A stretch of 64,000 nt of DNA. It comes from JAHIKV01 sp963733145. Lineage in GTDB: Bacteria > Planctomycetota > Planctomycetia > Pirellulales > Thermoguttaceae. Numbering within the stretch: the first letter of the stretch is position 1; the number at the start of each line of letters is the position of its first letter. Positions 6,702 through 14,031 of the stretch are shown one piece after another. The stretch lies in contig CAVTCJ010000013.1 of assembly GCA_963733145.1 (NCBI GenBank), positions 62,001 through 126,000 of the forward strand, in the 5' to 3' direction. A model generated the notes under the pieces. It ran no database searches and was not told the DNA's origin. It worked only from the letters and a program-made list of their open reading frames with translations. The position numbers were made by a program, and so were the translations under genes.

Positions 6702-8439
6702 ATGGAAGCGGCCGATGCGCACATCCAACCGCGGTCTCAACGCCCCCTGCGGATATCCGGGTTGGTGGGCCTGCGGCGGCTGGCGGCCCCCTGCCTGTTG
6801 TTGCTGCTGACGGCGTTTTGCTATTGGGGAACGCTGGACGCGTTCTTCGTTCAGGACGATTACTCTTGCCTGGCCGCCGCCGGTCAGCGAATGCCGAATA
6901 TCGAGATGTGGCGGGGAGTCTGTTTCTTTCGGCCCTTGTCCACGTACTGGCTCCCGCTGCTGAACTGCTCGGTTTGGGGATTGCGGCCGTTCTGGCATCA
7001 CGCCACCTATTTGCTGTTGTTTTTGACCACGGTCGGGGCTCTATACTATTGGCTCCGCGGCCTGGCCGGCTCGACCGCGGCGGCTCTGGCCGGCGCCGGC
7101 CTGTATGCCTTCTCGAAAACGCATCTCTATACGCTGGCCTGGATCGCCGGCGGAATCGACGTTTCCGCCGCCCTGTTCTTCGTCCTCGGATTGTGGTCGG
7201 CCGACGCCTATCTGAAACGGGCCGACGCCGGCGACAGCCGCTCCGGCCGGCGTCTGCTCTGGGTCATCGGAATCACGTTTGTCGCCGGGCTGATGTGCAA
7301 GGAGTCGTGCGTGGTCTTCGCGCCGGCGTGTTTGGCGTGGATTGCAGCGCGGAAGTTTATCGCCCGGCGGCCGCTGGCGGCGGCGGAGTGGAAACTCACC
7401 GCGGTGCTCGTGGTCATTGTGGCGGTGTATCTTCCGGTTTGGAAGATGTCTTACGCCGTGAGCAAGGAATCGGCGGGGCGACTGCAAATCAATCTTCGCC
7501 GCGGCGAGACCGTGCTGCAAGACAGCGCGATTGCGGTGATTCCCGCCGCCGAGAAGGACCTGCCCCGCTCGTCGTGGTGGCTGTTGTCGGGGCCGTTGTT
7601 GGCGGGCGCCGCTGTCGTCTTGCGAAGGAAATCGGCTCGCAGGGGAGGGTCCCGATTTTCGCAGCGGGAAGATAGTTGCCTTGCTGGCCGGCGGAGTGGC
7701 CGCGAAAATGAGACTGCCCCCTTTTGCCTCCTAACGGTCGTCCAAAAACAACTTCGGTGTTTTCGGAAGCGCTCCGCCCTCACCCCCGGCCCCTCTCCCA
7801 AAGGGAGAGGGGCGATATTATTGGACAGACTCCCTAGGATATGTGGTTTTGGGACTGATGTTGTGGATTCTACCGGCGGCCATATTTGTGTTCACCCGGT
7901 ATCCGTGGACCTTGCAGTTGTATTACGCCCATTTCAGCGTGATCGGCCTGGCCTTGTTGACGGCGCTGGTTGTCGGTTCGCTTCACCAGCGGCTGAACGC
8001 ATTCGGCGATCGTGGGCACTCGTTCGACTCTCGAAGGCGTTCGGCGGGCGGTGTGTTGAAGGTTTGGCCCGGCGCCTTCGGCGCAACGGCCGTCGTGCTA
8101 ATTGGCGTCTGGATCGGATTGGCCGGATGGACCATTCGGTCGGGCATCAGCCGTCGTTCCTCGCCGGCGCTGTACGAGTCCGATCTGGCGAAAAACGCCT
8201 ACGACGCGCTGTCTCCTCATCTTCTGGATTCGCAATACCGGCGGATCGTGTTCCTCGATCTCTCGGACGCGATGTGGGCCTCGATCTACTTCGGCAAGAT
8301 GATTCCCGTGTTTTTTCCCGAGGTTGAGGCGGCCCGCGACGGCCGGGGCGGTGTCGAGACGGGCGCCCCGCCGCACACCACCGGGGCGACCCTCGTGGTC
8401 CGTCAAACCGGCGAAAAGGCATTGACAATCGTGCGGTAA
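6702..8439 (+). pseudogene. Multi-pass membrane glycosyltransferase-like protein, broken by repeats
   Basis: A hydrophobic protein with many membrane segments, resembling the dolichyl-phosphate-sugar dependent (GT-C, GT39-like) transferases. An early acidic motif VQDDYSC follows the first membrane helix, as in that group. The ATG at 6702 has GAGGAG eight bases upstream. The native frame runs to about 7640 after helix SWWLLSGPLLAGAAVV, then passes into inserted repeat DNA. It resumes in another frame at about 7816 with YYWTDSLGYVVLGLMLW and ends at 8439. An open frame continues through the insert to 8327 but is not native. The function is likely lost unless the two halves work separately. Confidence 0.7.
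7640..7815. repeat. Two repeat units inserted in the membrane glycosyltransferase gene
   Basis: The first unit carries GGTCCCGATTTTCGC and, after a spacer, GCGAAAATGAGACTGCCCCC, matching the family C unit at 9836. The second is CCCCTCTCCCAAAGGGAGAGG, a hairpin also seen near 15847 and 60650. Together they break the host gene. Confidence 0.7.
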
Positions 8440-8480
8440 GAGCGTATCCGTTCTTGAAAACGAATTACTGAGCACTGCCC

Positions 8481-9821
8481 ATGACACTTCAATCGCACCG
8501 GTCGAAACTCACCGGTTGGGGACGGTTCCCCGTCGTGGACGGGCTGGTGTGGAAGTCGGAAGACCTGCCGGCGGCCACCGATGGGGCCACGCTTTCCCGC
8601 GGATTGGGTCGCTCTTACGGCGATTCGTCCCTGCCCGCCAGGTCCGATCTGCCCGTGGCCGACACCACCTGGGCCGACCGTTTGCTGGGCTTCGATCCCG
8701 CATCGGGGCTATTGCGGGCCGAGGCGGGAGTCTCCTTGTTCGCGTTGAACCGCATCTTTCTCCGCCGCGGTTGGTTCGTACCCGTCTCGCCGGGCACGCA
8801 ATTCGTCACCCTCGGCGGCATGGTCGCCTCCGACGTTCACGGCAAGAATCATCACGTCGACGGCTGCTTCGGGCAACACGTGCGGCGGCTGAGGCTGCGC
8901 GTGGCCGACGGGCGGATCGTCGAGTGTTCGGACGACGTCGAGCCGGAGCTGTTCCGGGCCACGCTCGGCGGCATGGGCCTGACGGGCCACGTCCTCGAAG
9001 TCGAGTTTCCAATGCGCGCGATCTCATCGCCGTGGATTTGGGGCGAGTCGCAGCGGATCGAGAACCTCGACCTGATGATCTCCGGCCTGAAAGAGGCCGC
9101 CCGCGACTGGCCGATGACCGTCGGCTGGATCGACTGCCTGGCCCGGGGCGCGAAACTGGGGCGGGGGATCTTGATGAAAGGCCGCTGGGCCTCGCCGGAC
9201 GAAGCGCCCGGAAAACCGCCGGCAGTCAAACGCCGGTTGCGGATTCCGTTCCAGCTTCCCGCCGTCGCGTTGTGCAAACCGGGCATGAAAGCGTTCAATC
9301 TCGCATATTATTGGAAACATGTTCAGAAAGTCCGCCGCGGCATCGTGCATCCGGACGCCTTTTTCTATCCGCTCGACGCCCTGGACGATTGGAACCTGAT
9401 CTACGGCCGCCGGGGCTTCACCCAGTATCAGTGCGTGCTGCCGCACGCGGAGGACAACGGCCCGGCGCGGCGGTTCCTGGAACTTTTCGTCTCGGCCGGA
9501 GGGATGGGATTCCTGTGCGTCATCAAGGACTGCGGCGCGGAGGGCAAGGGGATGTTGTCGTTCCCGCGGCCGGGCATCTCGATCGCCCTGGATTTTCCCA
9601 TCCATCCCGCGAAAACGCCCGCCCTGGTCGATCGGCTGGGTGAATTGGTGATCGCCGAAGGGGGCCGCATCTATCTGACGAAAGACACGTTCACCCGGCC
9701 GGAGCATTTTCGGGCGATGGAGCCGCGGCTGGAGGCGTTTTCCGCCGTCCGGCGGCGTTGGGATCCGCAGCTTCGCATCCGCAGCGCCCAATCGGTCCGA
9801 CTGTTGGGAGACCCCGCATGA
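8481..9821 (+). CDS. dprE1: DprE1-like FAD-dependent polyprenylphosphoryl-ribose oxidase
   Basis: A 446-residue FAD-linked oxidase closely resembling decaprenylphosphoryl-beta-D-ribose 2-oxidase. With its SDR partner, that enzyme epimerises the lipid-linked ribose to arabinose. The start has LTGWGRFPVV, then SRGLGRSYGDSSLP, PVSPGTQFVTLGG, SDVHGKNHHVDGCFG and GGMGLTGHV, all FAD-domain marks. The substrate domain has FYPLDALDDWNLIYG and FTQYQCVLP. The position equal to the drug-binding cysteine of the mycobacterial enzyme reads GISIALDFP, an alanine. The gene is followed by an SDR and a UbiA-type gene, the same set as in mycobacterial arabinan precursor synthesis. Confidence 0.85.
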   Translation: MTLQSHRSKLTGWGRFPVVDGLVWKSEDLPAATDGATLSRGLGRSYGDSSLPARSDLPVADTTWADRLLGFDPASGLLRAEAGVSLFALNRIFLRRGWFVPVSPGTQFVTLGGMVASDVHGKNHHVDGCFGQHVRRLRLRVADGRIVECSDDVEPELFRATLGGMGLTGHVLEVEFPMRAISSPWIWGESQRIENLDLMISGLKEAARDWPMTVGWIDCLARGAKLGRGILMKGRWASPDEAPGKPPAVKRRLRIPFQLPAVALCKPGMKAFNLAYYWKHVQKVRRGIVHPDAFFYPLDALDDWNLIYGRRGFTQYQCVLPHAEDNGPARRFLELFVSAGGMGFLCVIKDCGAEGKGMLSFPRPGISIALDFPIHPAKTPALVDRLGELVIAEGGRIYLTKDTFTRPEHFRAMEPRLEAFSAVRRRWDPQLRIRSAQSVRLLGDPA

Positions 9822-10032
9822 AGACAATCGTTCACGGGGACTGTCCCAATTTTCGCGGCGCGGAGAACGTTGCATTGCGGGCTTACCTTTCCGCCGCGAA
9901 AATGGGACTGTCCCCCTGGGGCCGCCAAAGGGGACAGGTCCATGTTTTCGGCCGGCGTTTTTCTCGCCGGACACGTTTTGCGGCCGAAAAATGGACCAGT
10001 CCCCAGCCGATTCGATTGTTAGGAGACGCCGC
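9822..10032. repeat. Two family C units between dprE1 and its SDR partner, flanked by a duplicated junction
   Basis: The gap holds two inverted repeats. The first runs from about 9836 to 9922 (GGGGACTGTCCCAATTTTCGC with its complement) and the second from about 9930 to 10002 (GGGGACAGGTCCAT with its complement). The 37 bases ending at 9822 and the 37 bases ending just past the SDR start codon are about 29/37 identical, including GGAGAC.CCGCATGAA, so the junction looks duplicated. Confidence 0.75.
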
Positions 10033-10848
10033 ATGAAAGCCGTGCTGTTTGGAGCGACCAAGGGGATGGGCCGGGCGTTGGCGCGGCTGATGGCCGCCCG
10101 CGGCGATCGGTTGTTTCTTCTCGGCCGGGCGGCCCGCGACATGGAATCGTCGGCCCGCGACCTGGAAGTCCGCGGCGCGCCGCCGCCGGTGATGACCGCT
10201 TTCTGCGATCTGCTCGATCCGGCGAGCTTTGCTCCGGCGCTCGACCGGGCCGAGGAAGAATTGCAGGGTTTCGACACGGTGGTCGTCACGGCGGGGATCT
10301 TCGCCCCGCAGGACGAATTGGAGAACGACCCGGCGTTGGCCGCCTGCGTGTTGACGGCCGACTTCACGGGCACTGTGCTGTTTTGCGAGGAGGTTCGGCG
10401 GCGGCTGTTGGGCTGTACGCCCGGAAAAGGGGACAGGCCCCTTTTGCCGTGCGCACAAAAGGGGCCTGTCCCCTTTTCCGGACCCTTTTCCGGACGCGGT
10501 GGGACGCTTTGCGTGTTCAGTTCCGTGGCCGGCGAACGGGGGCGAAAGCCGGTGGTGATCTACGGGGCGGCGAAGGCGGGCCTCTCCCATTACCTGGAAG
10601 GACTGGACCATAAGTATCGCCGCCACGGCCTGAAAACCGTGTGCGTCAAGCCGGGGTTTGTCAAAACGGGCTTAACCGCCGGGCTGAAACCGCCCCCCTT
10701 CGCCGGCGAGCCGGAGGCGGTGGCGCGGCGGGTGTTGCGGGCGATCGACCGCGGCCGGCCCGTGGTGTATGCCCCCGCTGCATGGCGCGGAGTGATGTGC
10801 GTGATTCGCAACCTGCCCCGGTTCGTGATGCGAAGGATCGAGTTTTGA
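10033..10848 (+). CDS. SDR oxidoreductase, DprE2-like, with an in-frame repeat insert
   Basis: A short-chain dehydrogenase that in this context probably reduces the keto intermediate made by the DprE1-like enzyme, giving lipid-linked arabinose. It has the NAD(P) motif LFGATKGMGRALA, the VVVTAG strand motif, SSVAG and the catalytic YGAAK (Tyr-x3-Lys). The ATG at 10033 follows TTAGGAGACGCCGC. Between RRRLL and GGTLCVFSSV there are about 28 extra residues (CTPGKGDRPLLPCAQKGPVP and more) encoded by a family C palindrome at 10421-10481. The frame remains open, so the protein may carry this as a surface loop. Confidence 0.8.
   Translation: MKAVLFGATKGMGRALARLMAARGDRLFLLGRAARDMESSARDLEVRGAPPPVMTAFCDLLDPASFAPALDRAEEELQGFDTVVVTAGIFAPQDELENDPALAACVLTADFTGTVLFCEEVRRRLLGCTPGKGDRPLLPCAQKGPVPFSGPFSGRGGTLCVFSSVAGERGRKPVVIYGAAKAGLSHYLEGLDHKYRRHGLKTVCVKPGFVKTGLTAGLKPPPFAGEPEAVARRVLRAIDRGRPVVYAPAAWRGVMCVIRNLPRFVMRRIEF
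10421..10481. repeat. Family C palindrome inside the SDR gene
   Basis: A 61-base inverted repeat with arms CCGGAAAAGGGGACAGGCCC and complement. A further TTTTCCGG follows directly. The insert keeps the host frame. Confidence 0.85.
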
Positions 10849-10854
10849 GGAAGT

Positions 10855-10944
10855 TATCAGTTGTCAGTTATCAGTTTCATAAAGTGAACGCCGACGACTG
10901 ACAACTGAAAACTGCTAACTGAAAACTAATTACTGACAACAGAC
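10855..10944. repeat. Word-repeat foldback spacer
   Basis: TTATCAGTTGTCAGTTATCAG on the left faces CTGACAACTGAAAACTG and similar words on the right. It is the same class of foldback spacer as in the ribosomal operon. No gene is seen. Confidence 0.8.
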
Positions 10945-10950
10945 CACGCC

Positions 10951-11818
10951 ATGTTCTCCGGCCTCGTTCGACTAGCCCGACCGCAAGATTGGATCAAAAA
11001 CGTCTTCGTGGCGTTGCCCGTGCCGTTTGCGCTTGGCGGAAAGCAAGGGGCACTTCGACGCGTCGGTCTTTCTGCTCGGACTGTTTGGATTCTGCCTGAT
11101 CAATTCGGCGGTATACACGCTCAACGACCTGCGCGACGCCGCCGCCGACCGGCTGCATCCGAAGAAGCGGCTCCGGCCGGTCGCGTCGGGCGTTGTCTCC
11201 CGACAGGCCGCGATTGGGCAGATGTTCGTCCTGCTCTGCGCCGGCTTGGCCTTATGTCAGGCGACGGGCAAACCGCTGGCCGGAATCTACGCGATCGCCT
11301 ATGTGGCGATCAATCTCTCCTACAGCCTGGGCCTAAAAAACGTGGCCCTGCTCGACGTGTTTTTGCTTAGCTCGGGGTTCGTGATCCGGGTGCTGATCGG
11401 TTGTACGTTGGTGGCGGCCGCCCCTTCGCCGTGGTTGCTGCTTTGCACGGGGACGCTGGCGCTGTTCATCGGTTTCACGAAGCGCCGCGCAGACCTGAGC
11501 GAGGAAGTGGCCTCCGGCCACCGCCATAGCCTCGACGGATACAGCAAGGCGTTTTTAGACCAGGCGGTGAGCATCTGCGCCGGGGTGGCGATATTGGCCT
11601 ACGCCCTGTATTGCATCGACGTGATCCGCGCGGATCATCCGGGGCGGGAGATGATTTCCATGCCCTTCGCGGCCTACGGAATCCTGAATTATTTGCGCAT
11701 GGCCCACGTCGAGGGGATGGGCGGCTCGCCGGTGTATGTGGCCTATCATTCCATCTCGATGCAAATCTGCGCCCTCGGGTGGCTGGCAGCGGTGACGTGG
11801 AGCCTGGGATTGTGGTAG
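10951..11818 (+). pseudogene. UbiA-family decaprenyl-phosphate phosphoribosyltransferase, frameshifted
   Basis: An integral membrane prenyltransferase-fold protein of the kind that moves 5-phosphoribose from PRPP to polyprenyl phosphate, the step before DprE1. The first frame gives LVRLARPQDWIKNVFVALP, and from about 11037 a second frame gives SAVYTLNDLRDAAADRLHP and KKRLRPVASG, the conserved aspartate-rich motif. The second motif is near GFTKRRADLSEE. The frames join if one G is removed near 11036 (CGCTTGGCGG to CGCTTGCGG). This is either one inactivating insertion or a sequence error. The rest of the protein is intact, with about nine membrane segments expected. Confidence 0.8.
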
Positions 11819-11834
11819 ATTGGGGTGTTTTACG

Positions 11835-11930
11835 CCTTAGGTCTTGGGGCTTGGGTCTTGGGCCTTAGCCGCAATTTTCGATGCTGGGACCAAGCTCCAA
11901 GACCTAAGACCAAAGACCCAAGACCCTGCG
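11835..11930. repeat. Word-repeat foldback spacer (gtcttgg/ccaagac class)
   Basis: Repeated words TTAGGTCTTGGGGCTTGGGT are followed by their complements CCAAGACCTAAGACCAAAGA. The same class occurs at 29918 and 36250. It lies between the UbiA gene and the AglD-like gene. Confidence 0.8.
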
Positions 11931-11941
11931 GGGCGAGAATT

Positions 11942-12967
11942 GTGAGAGCGGAAACCTTGAAAAAACTCCTTGTTACGCTTCTGAAAATCTCCGTCTCGGC
12001 GGTTATATTGGGATATCTCGTGTACGACGCCACCGAAGGCAAGGGCGCTAACGCCTTCGCCAATCTCGTACACCAGCATAAGCGGTGGGGAATGCTCGCG
12101 CTGGCCTGGTGCAGCTGCGCCGCGGCCGTGATGTTGACCTTCGTCCGCTGGTGGTATTTGGTCCGCGTTTTGGATATTCCCTGCCGGTTCTTCGACGCCA
12201 TCCGCATTAGCTTCTGGGGCTATCTATTCAATCTGGCCCCGCTGGGCATCGTCGGCGGCGACCTGGTCAAGGTGGTGATGCTCGATCACGAGCACCCGCA
12301 CAACCGAGCGAAAGCGCTGGCCTCGGTGCTGTTCGACCGCGTTATCGGCCTGTACATCCTGTTCATCGTGGCCTCGGCGGCGGTTTTGGCCACCGGCTTT
12401 TGGCGGATCGGCGTGGAGGATATCCACAAGATTTGCTGGATCACCTTCGCCGTCACCGGCGGCGGCGGATTGGCGATGGCCTTCGTGATGGGGCCCGAGG
12501 CGTGGATTGGGCCCGTGGTCCGCGCCGTGGGACGCATTCCCCGCGCCGGGCCACACCTGGAAAGCCTGATCCGAGCGGTGCGGATGTTCCGCCAGCCGAG
12601 AGTGCTGATTATCTCGTCGCTGATGACGGTGGGCGTACACAGCTTCTTTGCGATCGGCTGCTATCTGATCGCCTGCGGCTTGCCGGGCAATCATCTGTCT
12701 TTTGCCCAACATTTCGTGGTGATGCCGCTGAGCGCGGCAATGCAGGTGATTCCCCTCCCCGTCGGTCCCACCGAGGCCGCGCTCGATTACTTCTACGCGC
12801 ATGTGCCGGTGGCCGGTTCGCCGATTGTGAAGGGACAAGGGCTGGTCGTCTCGCTGGTCTATCGGCTGATTACGCTGTTGATCGCCGGGTTGGGCGTGTT
12901 CTACTATTTCGGCAACCGCCGCGAACTGGCCGAGGTGATCCACGAGGCGGAGGAAGAAGGGGAATAA
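11942..12967 (+). CDS. Lysylphosphatidylglycerol synthase TM region (AglD/UPF0104) family membrane protein
   Basis: A 341-residue integral membrane protein with about eight hydrophobic segments. Family marks are TFVRWWYLVR, PLGIVGGDLVKVVML, SVLFDRVIGL and the late PLPVGPTEAAL. Members of this family are proposed to move lipid-linked sugars across the membrane or to act as flippase partners. After dprE1, the SDR and UbiA genes, that role would be flipping a polyprenyl-phospho-pentose. The upstream open frame is repeat DNA, so I chose GTG at 11942, which has only a weak ribosome site; TTG at 11957 is an alternative. Confidence 0.8.
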   Translation: MRAETLKKLLVTLLKISVSAVILGYLVYDATEGKGANAFANLVHQHKRWGMLALAWCSCAAAVMLTFVRWWYLVRVLDIPCRFFDAIRISFWGYLFNLAPLGIVGGDLVKVVMLDHEHPHNRAKALASVLFDRVIGLYILFIVASAAVLATGFWRIGVEDIHKICWITFAVTGGGGLAMAFVMGPEAWIGPVVRAVGRIPRAGPHLESLIRAVRMFRQPRVLIISSLMTVGVHSFFAIGCYLIACGLPGNHLSFAQHFVVMPLSAAMQVIPLPVGPTEAALDYFYAHVPVAGSPIVKGQGLVVSLVYRLITLLIAGLGVFYYFGNRRELAEVIHEAEEEGE

Positions 12968-12990
12968 ACCCGCTTCGGTTGCCTGTTGGA

Positions 12991-13008
12991 TTGCGAAACC
13001 GCAAGCGG
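12991..13008. repeat. Family F short repeat, copy after the AglD-like gene
   Basis: TTGCGAAACCGCAAGCGG, whose arms TTGCG and CGCAA pair. Copies also lie at 13929, 16320, 42119 (variant), 45945, 47373 and 50293, nearly always at a gene edge. Confidence 0.8.
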
Positions 13009-13102
13009 GAGTCGCGCCGCAAACTGAAGATTTATTCTGTGGGGATGGCAGTTCAACTGCCACCCCAACTCTGACCCCTGACCCCTGGCCCCTGACCCCC
13101 TT

Positions 13103-13819
13103 CTACTCCGGCAGATAGAGCAGCCGGCCGCAGGTCTTGCAGGCCACCGGCTGGCCGAGCATGATCTTGCTGAACAGGTTCAGGGGGACCTGCTGATTGC
13201 AGCCGCCGCAGCATTGGTCGTTGACCACGGCCAGGGCGTCCTCTCCTTTCTGCCGCGCGATGCGCCGATAGAGATCGAGGATCTCGCCGGATAGGCCCGA
13301 TTCGGCCTCGCGCAACTCGGCCGCCAGCCGGGCTTTGTCCGCCTGCAACAGGGGGTCTTGCCGGGTGACCTCGGCGCGGGTTTCGTCCGCCTTTCGCTGG
13401 GCGGCGGCCAGCGCCCCCTCCGCCTCGGCAATGTTTTTGGCGAAGGCGTCGCATTCTTCCAGGGCTTCGAGGATTTCGTCGGTCAGCACGCTGTTGGTCA
13501 TTTCGTCGGCCGCGATCTGCTCCAGCAGCGTCTGGTACTCGCGGTTGGTGGCGGCGGCGTTCAACTTGCGCCGATGGTCCTTGATCTTCTCTTCGCCGGT
13601 CTTCAACTGAAGCTGCTTCTGGTCGGCGGCCACGCGGAGGGCTTTGGCCTCCGCGCGGATCTTGGCCAGCGATTCTGCCTGACGCTTGACGTTGGCTTCC
13701 GTCACCCGAATCTGCCGCGGGCCGCGTTCGAGCCGCTCCTTCAGATCGGCAAGCTGGCGCTGGATGCGATGCAACGTGCGGAGAACGGAAACGCCGGTAT
13801 TGGGTGCTGCGGATGACAT
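13103..13819 (-). CDS. Coiled-coil protein with C-terminal C4 zinc ribbon
   Basis: A 238-residue protein. Residues 10-180 are almost all long helices with heptad pattern (RTLHRIQRQLADLKERLE), as in the CT398/YbgA-like coiled-coil hairpin family. The C-terminus has two CxxC pairs, CCGGCNQQ and CKTCGRLLY, forming a zinc ribbon. Homologues are widespread and are proposed to bind nucleic acid or act as chaperone adaptors; no firm function is known. The gene is 200 bases downstream of rpoD in the same direction, separated from it by a terminator hairpin. Confidence 0.8.
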   Translation of the reverse strand: MSSAAPNTGVSVLRTLHRIQRQLADLKERLERGPRQIRVTEANVKRQAESLAKIRAEAKALRVAADQKQLQLKTGEEKIKDHRRKLNAAATNREYQTLLEQIAADEMTNSVLTDEILEALEECDAFAKNIAEAEGALAAAQRKADETRAEVTRQDPLLQADKARLAAELREAESGLSGEILDLYRRIARQKGEDALAVVNDQCCGGCNQQVPLNLFSKIMLGQPVACKTCGRLLYLPE

Positions 13820-13980
13820 GGTGGGGAATCTTGGGGTTAAGGAGTGCCAGAATTATACGATTTACAGTGCTGAAATGCTCGAATTATGCGTTGCCACAAA
13901 GGATCGCCCGTCCAATTCGTTCCGCAAACCGCTTGCGGTTTCGCAATGGATCTGCAGCTTTCAATTTACATTCCAAGAAA

Positions 13981-14012
13981 TTAAAAAAGCCCACGGGTTT
14001 CGACCCGTGGGC
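13981..14012 (-). terminator. Rho-independent terminator of rpoD
   Basis: On the minus strand a perfect ten-pair stem GCCCACGGGT/ACCCGTGGGC with a four-base loop is followed by TTTTTT. It lies 20 bases after the rpoD stop codon and is the clearest classical terminator in the window. Confidence 0.9.
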
Positions 14013-14031
14013 TGGGGCTGAACGGCGGGCG

